Below, in pieces: positions 50,809 through 58,866 of a stretch of 64,000 bases of DNA (position 1 is the stretch's first letter; the number at the start of each line of letters is the position of its first letter). The notes under the pieces were generated by a model that worked only from the letters and a program-made list of their open reading frames with translations, was not told the origin of the DNA and did not search any database. The position numbers and the translations under genes are program-made. The stretch lies in assembly GCF_000731675.1 (NCBI RefSeq), contig NZ_JMIT01000003.1:478058-542057 (forward strand), given 5' to 3'. The DNA comes from Pseudomonas capeferrum (lineage in GTDB: Bacteria; Pseudomonadota; Gammaproteobacteria; Pseudomonadales; Pseudomonadaceae).

Positions 50809-51801
50809 ATGCCCAGCCTCACTGCCCATTTTCGCCCGGCCGTCGGCCTGTCCAATCCGCACCTGCAAACCTTGTGGGGCCCGCTCTGGCGCAAGCTGCC
50901 AGCGCTGGAGCGCGACCGCGAACGGCTGTGGCTGGCCGATGGCGATTTCATCGACCTCGACTGGCATGGCCCGCACCAGGCGGATGCGCCGCTGGTGCTG
51001 GTGCTGCACGGGCTGACCGGGTCTTCCCACTCGCCTTACGTCAAAGGCTTGCAGCAAGCCCTGCAGGGCCGCGGCTGGGCAAGCGTGGCGGTGAACTGGC
51101 GCGGTTGTTCGGGCGAGCCGAACCTGCTGCCGCGCAGCTACCACTCCGGCGCCAGCGAGGACCTGGCAGAAATCGTCGCGCACCTGCGCGCCCAGCGCCC
51201 ATTGGCGCCACTTTATGCTGTGGGTTATTCGTTGGGTGGCAATGTGCTGCTCAAATACCTGGGCGAAAGCGGCTCGGCCAGCCAGCTGGAGGCTGCGGTC
51301 GCGGTGTCGGTGCCGTTTCGCCTGGACCAGTGTGCCGACCGTATCGGCCAGGGTTTTTCGAAGGTCTACCAGGCCCATTTCATGCGCGAGATGCTGGCCT
51401 ATGTACAGCTCAAGCAGCGCCACTTCCATGAGAAGGGCGAACACGAGCGGCTAGCAGCCCTGCAACGGCTCGGGCCCCTGACCAAACTGCGCACCTTCTG
51501 GGACTTCGACGGCAGGGTCACTGCGCCGCTCAATGGTTTCAACGATGCGCACGACTACTACCGCCGCTCATCGAGCCGCTTCTTCTTGGGCGAGAACCGC
51601 ACGCCGACCCTGATCATCCACGCCAGCGACGATCCATTCGTGTCCAGCCACAGCTTGCCCTTGGCCAGCGAACTGGCAGCGCAGACGCAGTTTGAACTGC
51701 ACAATCGCGGTGGCCATGTGGGTTTTGTCGATGGCAGCCTGCGCAACCCGGGGTATTACCTGGAACGGCGGATTCCGCAGTGGCTGGTAGAAGGCGCGTA
51801 G
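50809..51801 (+). CDS. YheT-family alpha/beta hydrolase
   Basis: The 330-residue protein opens with AHFRPAVGLSNPHLQTLWGP, the YheT/ABHD-type N-terminus, then HGLTGSSHSPYVKGL, VAVNWRGCSGEPN and the nucleophile GYSLGGNVLLKYLGE. The catalytic Asp is in HASDDPFVS and the His in NRGGHVGFVDG. The family is annotated as esterase or lipid-active hydrolase, with natural substrate unknown. It follows the M16 tail gene by 60 bp and is convergent with sseA, 12 bp away. Confidence 0.92.
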   Translation: MPSLTAHFRPAVGLSNPHLQTLWGPLWRKLPALERDRERLWLADGDFIDLDWHGPHQADAPLVLVLHGLTGSSHSPYVKGLQQALQGRGWASVAVNWRGCSGEPNLLPRSYHSGASEDLAEIVAHLRAQRPLAPLYAVGYSLGGNVLLKYLGESGSASQLEAAVAVSVPFRLDQCADRIGQGFSKVYQAHFMREMLAYVQLKQRHFHEKGEHERLAALQRLGPLTKLRTFWDFDGRVTAPLNGFNDAHDYYRRSSSRFFLGENRTPTLIIHASDDPFVSSHSLPLASELAAQTQFELHNRGGHVGFVDGSLRNPGYYLERRIPQWLVEGA

Positions 51802-51813
51802 CAGCAGCCCGGG

Positions 51814-52668
51814 TCAATCCCCGGTCGCCACCCCACGCGCCGGATCATTGATCCACTCGCTCCACGACCCTGCATACAGCCGCCCCAGCGGATAGCCCGC
51901 CAGTGCCAGGGCAAACAGATTGTGGCAAGCCGTCACCCCCGACCCGCAGTAGGCCACCAACTGCTCTGGCGAGCGCCCCGCCAACTTTTCGGCAAACCGT
52001 TGCTTGAGTGCGTCGGCCGGTAGAAAACGCCCGTCGGCCCCCAGGTTGTCGGTAAACGCCGCGCACTGCGCACCAGGAATGTGCCCAGCAACCGGGTCGA
52101 TCGGCTCGACTTCACCGCGAAAGCGCGGCAAGCCTCTGGCGTCGATCAACGTCAGCCCCGCATCGCCCAGGTGCTTGGCCAAGTGCTCGGCATCGATCAG
52201 CAACGTGTTATCCGGCTCACCTGTGAACGTACCCTTGTGCTTGGGGGGTGGGTCCAGGCTCAACGGCAGGTGCGCTGCATGCCATGCCTTGAGGCCGCCA
52301 TCGAGGATCGACACGCCACTGCGCTTGCCCAGCCAGGCCAGCAACCACCAGGCGCGGGCGGCAAATGCACCGGGGCCGTCGTCGTAGAGCACCACCTGGC
52401 TGTCATCGTCCAGCCCCCACTCGCGCAGGCGCTCAACCAGCCGCCCCGCATCCGGTAATGGGTGGCGCCCCGTGCGTCCCTTGCTTACCGGGCCACTGAG
52501 GTCGCGCTCAAGGTCGGCGAAGTGGGCCCCGGCAATATGCCCCTCGGCATAGCTGCGTTGGCCATAGTCCACATCCTCGAGGGCAAAGCGGCAGTCGAGA
52601 ATCACCAGATCGGGCGAGCCCAGACGCTCGGCCAACTGTTGCGGGGTGATCAATTGCGCAAGGGGCAT
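51814..52668 (-). CDS. sseA: 3-mercaptopyruvate sulfurtransferase (two rhodanese domains)
   Basis: The product is 284 residues from ATG 52668 (MPLAQLITPQQLAERLGSPD) with AGGAG upstream; a longer in-frame start at 52749 overlaps the TetR end and is rejected. The inactive N-terminal rhodanese domain is followed by an active one with the cysteine loop YCGSGVTACHN. The CGSGVTA loop marks 3-mercaptopyruvate sulfurtransferases, as opposed to thiosulfate sulfurtransferases (CRKGVT-like). It transfers sulfur to cyanide or thiols in the cytoplasm. Convergent with yheT. Confidence 0.92.
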   Translation of the reverse strand: MPLAQLITPQQLAERLGSPDLVILDCRFALEDVDYGQRSYAEGHIAGAHFADLERDLSGPVSKGRTGRHPLPDAGRLVERLREWGLDDDSQVVLYDDGPGAFAARAWWLLAWLGKRSGVSILDGGLKAWHAAHLPLSLDPPPKHKGTFTGEPDNTLLIDAEHLAKHLGDAGLTLIDARGLPRFRGEVEPIDPVAGHIPGAQCAAFTDNLGADGRFLPADALKQRFAEKLAGRSPEQLVAYCGSGVTACHNLFALALAGYPLGRLYAGSWSEWINDPARGVATGD

Positions 52669-52703
52669 GACTATCTCCTGATCGATGGCACTCGTGCCCT
52701 GGT

Positions 52704-53369
52704 TTACAGTTCCAGGGCCTGGTTGAACGGTACATGGAATTCCTGGCACAGCGCGTCCACGGCATTGCGGGCGTCAACGGTGACGAAGCCGAGCTCCAGC
52801 ACCAGTACCTGATAGACGCCGCGCTTGAAGGCTTCTTCACCCAGGTGCGCGGAGTGCTCACGCGTGGTGCTGAGAAAACGCACCCATGACGTCAGCACGA
52901 TCCAGGCGTTGATGGTCAGCGACTCGATCTGCGCCGGCGCCATGGCCAGGATCCCGGCGTCGACAAAGCCCCGGTAAATCGCCTGGCCCTGGCGCAGGCA
53001 GCGCTCGGAAAACCGCCGATAGCGCGCGGCCAGCTCGGGGTCGCTGTCCAGCAGGTGTTCCAGGTCGCGGTGCAGGAAGCGGTAGTTCCACATCGCCGCG
53101 AGCAGGGCCTTGAGGTAGAAACGCTTGTCTTCCACCGTTGCGGCTCGCCCTTGAGGCGGGCGCAGAAAACTGTCCACCAGCGCTTCGTACTGGCTGAACA
53201 ACAGGGCGATGATCGCCTGCTTGTTGGGGAAGTGGTAATAGAGGTTGCCGGGCGAGATTTCCATGTGCGCGGCAATATGGTTGGTGCTGACGCTACGTTC
53301 GCCCTGCTGGTTGAACAGCTCCAGGCTGTTCTGCACGATGCGCTCTCGGGTCTTCATGCGCGGGGCCAT
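52704..53369 (-). CDS. TetR-family transcriptional regulator
   Basis: The 221-residue protein has a TetR DNA-binding N-terminus (VSTNHIAAHMEISPGNLYYH, then FPNKQAIIALLF), with a variable helical C-terminal ligand domain of the TetR_C type seen in QsdR/FadR-like members (ARYRRFSERCLRQGQAIYRG). It is divergent from the aldehyde dehydrogenase gene (start 53521), with 151 bp between. It is probably the repressor of that operon; the ligand may be a fatty or aromatic aldehyde or acyl-CoA, which is inference. sseA starts 35 bp after its stop. Confidence 0.9.
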   Translation of the reverse strand: MAPRMKTRERIVQNSLELFNQQGERSVSTNHIAAHMEISPGNLYYHFPNKQAIIALLFSQYEALVDSFLRPPQGRAATVEDKRFYLKALLAAMWNYRFLHRDLEHLLDSDPELAARYRRFSERCLRQGQAIYRGFVDAGILAMAPAQIESLTINAWIVLTSWVRFLSTTREHSAHLGEEAFKRGVYQVLVLELGFVTVDARNAVDALCQEFHVPFNQALEL

Positions 53370-53475
53370 GCTCAGCTCCCAGTCTGCGGGCCTTGGTCAA
53401 AGGGTCATCTTACGGCTTATACGCTGTGGAATGCACCGCTCGAACCCCAGGAAAAATTCGCACCATGGTACCGAT

Positions 53476-53491
53476 TAGAGTATAGGCTCTA
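53476..53491. promoter_or_regulatory. Inverted repeat in the TetR/aldehyde dehydrogenase spacer
   Basis: TAGAG-TATAGG-CTCTA is a 5-bp inverted repeat 30 bases upstream of the aldehyde dehydrogenase start. Its position suits a TetR operator overlapping the promoter, but the repeat is short and unproven. Confidence 0.35.
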
Positions 53492-53520
53492 GGAACTCCC
53501 TCGCCCGGACTCGCGCCGAT

Positions 53521-54951
53521 ATGACCTCGCCCGTTGCCTTGCCTCCTGTGCATTCCGACCTCGACCTGACGGCGAGGTTCGCCGCTCAACGCCAGGCTTT
53601 TGCCGGCAACCCCACGCCACCGGCGGCGCAGCGCCGCCAGTGGCTGAAGAGCCTGCGCGAGGCACTACTGGTGGGCCAGGCGCAACTGATCGAAGCCATC
53701 GACCAGGACTTTGACGGCCGTAGTGCCGACGAGACCTTGCTGGCTGAACTGCTGCCCTCGATCCAGGGCCTGCGACACGCCGAAAGGCATTTGCAACGCT
53801 GGATGCGCCCCAGCCGGCGCCGCGTAGGCCTGGCCTTCCAGCCCGCCAGCGCGCAGGTGCACTACCAACCCTTGGGGGTCGTCGGCATCATCGTGCCGTG
53901 GAACTACCCGTTGTTTCTCGCCATCGGCCCGCTGACCTGCGCCCTGGCAGCGGGCAACCGGGTCATGCTCAAGCTCAGCGAAGCAACGCCGGCCAGTGCC
54001 CAGGCACTCAAGCAGTTGCTGGCGCGCGTGTACCCCGAAGACCTGGTCAGTGTGGTGCTGGGTGAGGTCGAGGTTGGCCAGGCCTTTGCTCGCCTGCCGT
54101 TCGACCACCTGCTGTTCACCGGCGCTACCAGCGTGGGCCGCCAGGTCATGCTGGCTGCGGCCCACAACCTGACCCCGGTGACCCTGGAACTGGGCGGCAA
54201 ATCGCCGGCCATCGTCTCGGCCAGCGTGCCGCTGGACAGCGCGGCCGAGCGCATTGCCTTCGGCAAGACCCTGAACGCCGGCCAGACCTGCGTAGCCCCC
54301 GATTACGTGCTGGTGCCGCGCGAACGGCTGCAGGCCTTCAGTGACGCCTACCAGCTCGCCGTTCGCCGCCTGTACCCACATATCGCCGACAACCCCGACT
54401 ACACCGCCATCATCAACCCGCGGCAGCTGCAGCGCCTGCAGCACCTGCTGGACGACGCCCGCGACCAAGGCGCCGAGGTGCTCGACCTGTACCCTGGCGA
54501 ACCCCGCCAGGGGCGACGCCTGCCCCCTCACCTGCTGCTAGGGGTGAACGATGGCATGCAGGTGATGCAGGACGAAATTTTCGGCCCGCTGTTGCCGCTG
54601 GTGCCCTATGACACCCTCGACCAAGCCTTGGCCTACATCAACCAGCGCCCACGCCCCCTGGCCCTCTACTACTTCGGCTACGAGCGCAGCGAGCAGGAGC
54701 ATGTACTGCGCCACACCCACTCCGGTGGCGTGTGCCTGAACGACACCCTGCTGCATGTCGCCCAGGACGACCTGCCCTTTGGCGGCATAGGGCCTTCCGG
54801 GATGGGGCACTACCACGGCCACGACGGCTTCCTGACCTTCAGCAAAGCCAAGGCGGTGCTGGCCAAGCAACGCCTGAACGCTGCCCGGCTGATCTACCCG
54901 CCTTACGGCAAGGCCTTGCAGCGCCTGGTCTACAAGCTGTTCATCCGCTGA
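53521..54951 (+). CDS. calB: Coniferyl aldehyde dehydrogenase-type ALDH
   Basis: The 476-residue enzyme has the ALDH fold with VVGIIVPWNYPLFLAIGPLT, LMLAAAHNLTPVTLELGGKS (catalytic Glu in LELGGK), and FGKTLNAGQTCVAPDY with the nucleophilic Cys. It lacks a membrane tail but ends in a hydrophobic, basic stretch (LQRLVYKLFIR). It belongs to the CalB/ALDH3-like group that oxidises coniferyl, fatty or other long-chain aldehydes with NAD(P). It is first in a three-gene operon with the Tat lipoprotein and GMC genes, under likely TetR control. The exact substrate is unresolved. Confidence 0.87.
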   Translation: MTSPVALPPVHSDLDLTARFAAQRQAFAGNPTPPAAQRRQWLKSLREALLVGQAQLIEAIDQDFDGRSADETLLAELLPSIQGLRHAERHLQRWMRPSRRRVGLAFQPASAQVHYQPLGVVGIIVPWNYPLFLAIGPLTCALAAGNRVMLKLSEATPASAQALKQLLARVYPEDLVSVVLGEVEVGQAFARLPFDHLLFTGATSVGRQVMLAAAHNLTPVTLELGGKSPAIVSASVPLDSAAERIAFGKTLNAGQTCVAPDYVLVPRERLQAFSDAYQLAVRRLYPHIADNPDYTAIINPRQLQRLQHLLDDARDQGAEVLDLYPGEPRQGRRLPPHLLLGVNDGMQVMQDEIFGPLLPLVPYDTLDQALAYINQRPRPLALYYFGYERSEQEHVLRHTHSGGVCLNDTLLHVAQDDLPFGGIGPSGMGHYHGHDGFLTFSKAKAVLAKQRLNAARLIYPPYGKALQRLVYKLFIR

Positions 54952-54961
54952 GCCCTGGCCC

Positions 54962-55447
54962 ATGCAGCGCCGCGACCTGCTCCGTTTCAGCCTGGGAGCC
55001 AGTGCCTTCCTCGCCACCACCAGCCTGGTCGGCTGCACGGCGCAGTCGCCCGCAACCGGCTATCGGGCACTGCGCGACGACGACCTGCCCCTGCTGAGCG
55101 CGCTGATCCCGGTGGTGCTTGCCGGCACCCAGGCCGTCGATGGGCTGGTGCTGCACAGCCTTGATCACAAACTGGCGGCGCTGTCGCCAGAGATGCTCAA
55201 GCTCACCTGGCAATTGTTCGACGTGCTCAGCCTGCCGCTGACCCGTGGCCCCCTGACCGGTATCTGGGGCGCCTGGCAGCAAGCCAGCGCCGAGCAGATC
55301 AACGCGTTTCTGCAACGCTGGCAGGGCAGCTCGCTGAACCTGCTGCGCATGGGCCATGCGTCGCTGCTGCAACTGCTGCTGATGGCCTGGTACGAACGCC
55401 CGGAAGCCTGGGCGGCCTGCGGCTACCCAGGGCCACCGAAGATCTGA
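54962..55447 (+). CDS. Tat-type lipoprotein, small partner of the GMC oxidoreductase
   Basis: The 161-residue protein starts MQRRDLLRFSLGASAFLATT, a twin-arginine leader (RR-D-L-L), and its signal ends with the lipobox LVGC at residues 22-25, so it should be exported folded and lipidated at Cys25. The mature part is helical without recognised cofactor motifs. It resembles gluconate 2-dehydrogenase subunit 3-like small subunits in length and position next to a GMC-type large subunit. It lies 10 bp after the ALDH and 20 bp before the GMC gene. Its partner role is inferred from context. Confidence 0.75.
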   Translation: MQRRDLLRFSLGASAFLATTSLVGCTAQSPATGYRALRDDDLPLLSALIPVVLAGTQAVDGLVLHSLDHKLAALSPEMLKLTWQLFDVLSLPLTRGPLTGIWGAWQQASAEQINAFLQRWQGSSLNLLRMGHASLLQLLLMAWYERPEAWAACGYPGPPKI

Positions 55448-55467
55448 CCACAACAAGAGCACCGCCA

Positions 55468-57066
55468 ATGCCTGTAATCGACCCGTTTCGCCAAGGCCTC
55501 GAACGCGGCTGGATCACCCACGACGGCTCGCGCCTGGCGAATGATCTGACCCTGCAAGCGGACATCGCCGTGATCGGCAGCGGCGCGGGCGGCGCCACCA
55601 GTGCGCAGTTGCTCAGCGCCGCCGGGTTCAAGGTATTGCTGATCGAAGAAGGCCCACTGAAGACCAGCAGCGACTTCCACCTGCTGGAGAGCGAAGCTTA
55701 CGCGAGCCTATATCAGGAGGGCTTGGGGCGGATGAGCAAGGATGGCACCATCACCATTCTGCAGGGCCGCGCCGTGGGCGGCACCACGCTGGTCAACTGG
55801 ACTTCGAGCTTTCGCACACCGCCACAGACCCTGGCCCATTGGGCCCAGGAGCACCAGGTCAGCGGTTTGAGCAACGAAGCATTAGCCCCCTGGTTCGAAC
55901 GTATCGAACAGCAGCTGGGCATCAGCCCCTGGGCCTTGCCGCCAAATGCCAACAACGAAGTGCTGCGCCGTGGCTGCGAACAGCTCGGCTATCGTTGGGC
56001 GGTGATACCGCGCAATGTGCGCGGTTGCTGGAATCTTGGCTATTGCGGCATGGGCTGCCCGGTCAATGCCAAGCAGTCGATGCTGGTGACCAGCATACCG
56101 GCCACCCTCGACCACGGTGGCGAGCTGCTGTACCTGGCCCGGGCAGAGCGCTTCGAGCACGACGGCGAACGCATCGCCGGGTTGCAGTGCAGCGCCCTGG
56201 ACGCCAACGGGATAAACACCACCGGCAAGCAGATCAGCGTGCGCGCCCGGCACTACATTTTGGCGGGAGGCGGTATCAACAGCCCGGCGCTGTTGCTGCG
56301 CTCCAACGCTCCCGACCCGCACGCGCGCCTGGGCAAACGCACTTTCCTGCACCTGGTCAACTTCAGCGCGGCACGTTTCAACGCACGCATCGACCCCTAT
56401 TACGGCGCCCCGCAATCGATCTACAGCGACCATTTTCAATGGGTGGGCGGCAGCGACGGCCCGATCGGCTACAAACTCGAAGTGCCGCCTCTGCACCCTG
56501 CCCTGGCCAGCACCCTGCTGGGCGGGCATGGCAACGACAATGCCCAGCGCATGGCCGAGCTGCCGCACACCCACGTGATGCTGGCGTTGCTGCGCGATGG
56601 CTTCCACCCCCAAAGCCAGGGAGGCGCCGTCGAGCTGCGCGGCGATGGCTCACCGGTGCTGGATTACCCGGTCAACGATTACCTGCGCGACGGTTTGCGT
56701 CGCGCCTACCGCAGCATGGCGCACATCCAGTTTGCCGCCGGTGCCACGCGGGTACTGCCGGTGCACGGCGATGCCCGCTACGCCAGCAGCCTGAGTGAAG
56801 CCCTGACGATGATCGACGAGCTGTCACTGGCGCCGTACCGCACACGCCTGGGCAGCGCCCATGTGATGGGCGGCTGCGCCCTCGGTGAAGACCCGCGCCA
56901 GGCGGTGTGCAACAGCTTGGGCCAGCACCACCAACTGGAAAACCTCTCGATTCACGACGGCTCGCTTTTCCCCACCAGCATCGGCGCCAACCCGCAATTA
57001 TCGGTTTACGCCCTCAGCGCAAAGCTCACCGATGCCCTGATCACCCGCCTGGCACACAACGCATGA
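55468..57066 (+). CDS. GMC-family FAD oxidoreductase
   Basis: The 532-residue protein has the FAD-binding IAVIGSGAGGATSAQLLSAA near residue 30, then GRAVGGTTLVNWTSSFRTPP. A cysteine group (YCGMGCPVNAKQSM) resembles that in sugar or alcohol dehydrogenase large subunits. The C-terminus has the GMC active site (HVMGGCALGEDPRQAV; FPTSIGANPQLSVYALSAKL) with conserved His and Asn. No signal peptide is visible, so export may depend on the Tat partner. The likely reaction is oxidation of an alcohol to an aldehyde, which the neighbouring ALDH would oxidise further; this is inference. Confidence 0.87.
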   Translation: MPVIDPFRQGLERGWITHDGSRLANDLTLQADIAVIGSGAGGATSAQLLSAAGFKVLLIEEGPLKTSSDFHLLESEAYASLYQEGLGRMSKDGTITILQGRAVGGTTLVNWTSSFRTPPQTLAHWAQEHQVSGLSNEALAPWFERIEQQLGISPWALPPNANNEVLRRGCEQLGYRWAVIPRNVRGCWNLGYCGMGCPVNAKQSMLVTSIPATLDHGGELLYLARAERFEHDGERIAGLQCSALDANGINTTGKQISVRARHYILAGGGINSPALLLRSNAPDPHARLGKRTFLHLVNFSAARFNARIDPYYGAPQSIYSDHFQWVGGSDGPIGYKLEVPPLHPALASTLLGGHGNDNAQRMAELPHTHVMLALLRDGFHPQSQGGAVELRGDGSPVLDYPVNDYLRDGLRRAYRSMAHIQFAAGATRVLPVHGDARYASSLSEALTMIDELSLAPYRTRLGSAHVMGGCALGEDPRQAVCNSLGQHHQLENLSIHDGSLFPTSIGANPQLSVYALSAKLTDALITRLAHNA

Positions 57067-57177
57067 CAACAAATGCACCCACTGTCTATAGTGCCATCAG
57101 CCGGCCGCATGACTTGGCCGGGCGCAATCGCTGCGCTACCATCCGACTCCCCAACGCACTCCAGCCAGGATGACGCG

Positions 57178-57657
57178 ATGAACCGAGTGTTGTACCCGGG
57201 TACTTTCGACCCCATTACCAAGGGCCATGGCGATCTGGTCGAGCGCGCCTCGCGGCTGTTCGACCATGTGATTATCGCGGTGGCGGCCAGCCCCAAGAAA
57301 AACCCCCTGTTCCCGCTGGAACAACGGGTGGCGCTGGCCCGTGAGGTCACCAAGCACCTGCCCAATGTCGAAGTCATCGGCTTCTCTTCCCTGTTGGCGC
57401 ATTTCGCCAAGGAACAGGGCGCCAACGTCTTCCTGCGTGGCCTGCGTGCGGTGTCCGACTTCGAGTACGAGTTCCAGCTGGCGAACATGAACCGGCAACT
57501 GGCCCCCGATGTCGAGAGCCTGTTCCTGACGCCTTCGGAGCGCTATTCGTTTATTTCCTCGACGTTGGTCAGGGAAATCGCGGCATTGGGCGGCGATATC
57601 AGCAAGTTCGTCCACCCCGTGGTGGCAGAGGCGCTGACCGAACGCTTCAAGAAGTAA
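57178..57657 (+). CDS. coaD: Phosphopantetheine adenylyltransferase
   Basis: The product is 159 residues from ATG 57178, with AGGATG upstream; a longer in-frame start at 57073 lies in the GMC tail and is rejected. Signatures are MNRVLYPGTFDPITKGHGDL with T/HxGH nucleotide-binding residues, LRGLRAVSDFEYEFQLANMN and SSTLVREIAALGGDISKFV. It makes dephospho-CoA from phosphopantetheine and ATP. It starts the coaD-fdx pair typical of pseudomonads. Confidence 0.97.
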   Translation: MNRVLYPGTFDPITKGHGDLVERASRLFDHVIIAVAASPKKNPLFPLEQRVALAREVTKHLPNVEVIGFSSLLAHFAKEQGANVFLRGLRAVSDFEYEFQLANMNRQLAPDVESLFLTPSERYSFISSTLVREIAALGGDISKFVHPVVAEALTERFKK

Positions 57658-57675
57658 CGCCTGATCGCCTGAATA

Positions 57676-57702
57676 TCGCGCCCGCGTGCACTGCGGGCGC
57701 GA
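57676..57702 (+). terminator. Hairpin after coaD
   Basis: TCGCGCCCGC / GCGGGCGCGA is a perfect 10-bp stem with a 7-base loop, 19 bases after the coaD stop. No T-run follows, so it may be a weak terminator or RNA stabiliser. Confidence 0.6.
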
Positions 57703-57706
57703 ATGC

Positions 57707-57720
57707 GGCACAATTGTGCC
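57707..57720. promoter_or_regulatory. 14-bp palindrome upstream of the ferredoxin gene
   Basis: GGCACAATTGTGCC is a perfect palindrome 46 bases upstream of the ferredoxin ATG. It suits a dimeric regulator site in the promoter region, but its composition does not match a family I know. Confidence 0.4.
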
Positions 57721-57766
57721 CATTGCGTTGAACATGCCCGGGCGGTGAGCCCCGGCCGGAGTCCCC

Positions 57767-58018
57767 ATGTCCCTGATCATCACCGACGATTGCATCAACT
57801 GCGACGTCTGCGAACCCGAGTGCCCGAACGAGGCCATCTCCCAAGGCGAAGAGATCTACGTGATCGACCCTAACCTGTGCACTCAGTGCGTGGGCCACTA
57901 CGACGAGCCGCAGTGCCAGCAGGTCTGCCCGGTCGACTGCATCCCGCTGGATGAAGCGCACCCGGAGACCGAAGAGCAACTGATGGCCAAGTATCGTCTG
58001 ATCACTGGCAAGGCCTGA
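57767..58018 (+). CDS. 2[4Fe-4S] ferredoxin (YfhL/Fdx type)
   Basis: The 83-residue protein has CINCDVCEPECPNEAI and CTQCVGHYDEPQCQQVCPVD cysteine groups, giving two 4Fe-4S clusters in the Alvin-type arrangement with a loop between cysteines 5 and 6 and a short C-terminal helix. It serves as a low-potential electron carrier. It follows coaD after 109 bp and precedes the convergent mutM. It is a standard gene in this location in Pseudomonas. Confidence 0.95.
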   Translation: MSLIITDDCINCDVCEPECPNEAISQGEEIYVIDPNLCTQCVGHYDEPQCQQVCPVDCIPLDEAHPETEEQLMAKYRLITGKA

Positions 58019-58029
58019 GCCCTGCGAAT

Positions 58030-58046
58030 GGGCCGCCAAGCGGCCC
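58030..58046. terminator. Hairpin between ferredoxin gene and mutM
   Basis: GGGCCGC-CAA-GCGGCCC is a 7-bp stem between the two convergent genes, without a T-run. It resembles the repeated hairpin at 5024 and 61085. Confidence 0.6.
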
Positions 58047-58050
58047 CGAT

Positions 58051-58863
58051 TCAGCGCTGGCAGCGCGGGCAGAACACACTGGCCCGTTGCCCAAGCTTCA
58101 CCTCGCGCAAGGTCGTGCCACACAGCTTGCACGGCATGCCACCCCGCCCGTAGACGTACAGCTCCTGCTGGAAGTACCCCGGCTGCCCATCCCCGCCAAT
58201 GAAGTCGCGCAAGGTCGTGCCGCCTTGCTCGATGGCCGCCGCCAGCACCCGCTTGATCTCGATGGCCAGCTTCAAATACCGCGCCCGCGATATACCGCCT
58301 GCCTCCCGGCGTGGGTCGATGCCTGCGGCAAACAACGCTTCGGTGGCGTAGATGTTGCCCACACCGACCACGATCGCGTTGTCCATGATGAACGGCTTGA
58401 CCGCCATCGAGCGCCCGCGCGACAGCTGGAACAGGCGTTCACCGTCGAACAGGTCGGTCAGCGGCTCTGGCCCCAGACGCAGCAGCAGCTCGTGGTTGAG
58501 CGGGTCGAGGCTCCAGAGCATGGCGCCGAAACGGCGCGGGTCGGTGTAGCGCAGCATCAGCCCCGACTCCAGCTCGATGTCGACATGCTCGTGCTTGGCC
58601 GCCGGCAAGCCCAGCTCGACCAGGCGCAAATTACCCGACATGCCCAAATGGCTGATCAAGGTGCCGACCTCGGCATTGATCAACAGGTACTTGGCGCGCC
58701 GCTCGACGCTGACGATACGCTGCCCCGACAGGCGCACATCCAGGTCTTCGGGGATCGGCCAGCGCAGGCGCCGGTCACGCACCACCACGCGGCTGACCCG
58801 CTGGCCTTCCAGGTGGGGCGCGATGCCGCGCCGGGTGGTTTCTACTTCGGGTAGTTCCGGCAT
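58051..58863 (-). CDS. mutM: Formamidopyrimidine-DNA glycosylase
   Basis: The 270-residue enzyme begins MPELPEVETTRRGIAPHLEG; Pro1 (after Met removal) is the nucleophile and Glu2 is catalytic. Conserved elements include HLGMSGNLRLV, VGNIYATEALFAAGIDPRR and a C-terminal zinc finger (CKLCGTTLREVKLGQRASVF, then CPRC). It excises 8-oxoguanine and formamidopyrimidines and nicks DNA. It begins 3 bases after the HDOD gene stop, so it is probably co-transcribed with it. Confidence 0.96.
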   Translation of the reverse strand: MPELPEVETTRRGIAPHLEGQRVSRVVVRDRRLRWPIPEDLDVRLSGQRIVSVERRAKYLLINAEVGTLISHLGMSGNLRLVELGLPAAKHEHVDIELESGLMLRYTDPRRFGAMLWSLDPLNHELLLRLGPEPLTDLFDGERLFQLSRGRSMAVKPFIMDNAIVVGVGNIYATEALFAAGIDPRREAGGISRARYLKLAIEIKRVLAAAIEQGGTTLRDFIGGDGQPGYFQQELYVYGRGGMPCKLCGTTLREVKLGQRASVFCPRCQR

Positions 58864-58866
58864 GTG

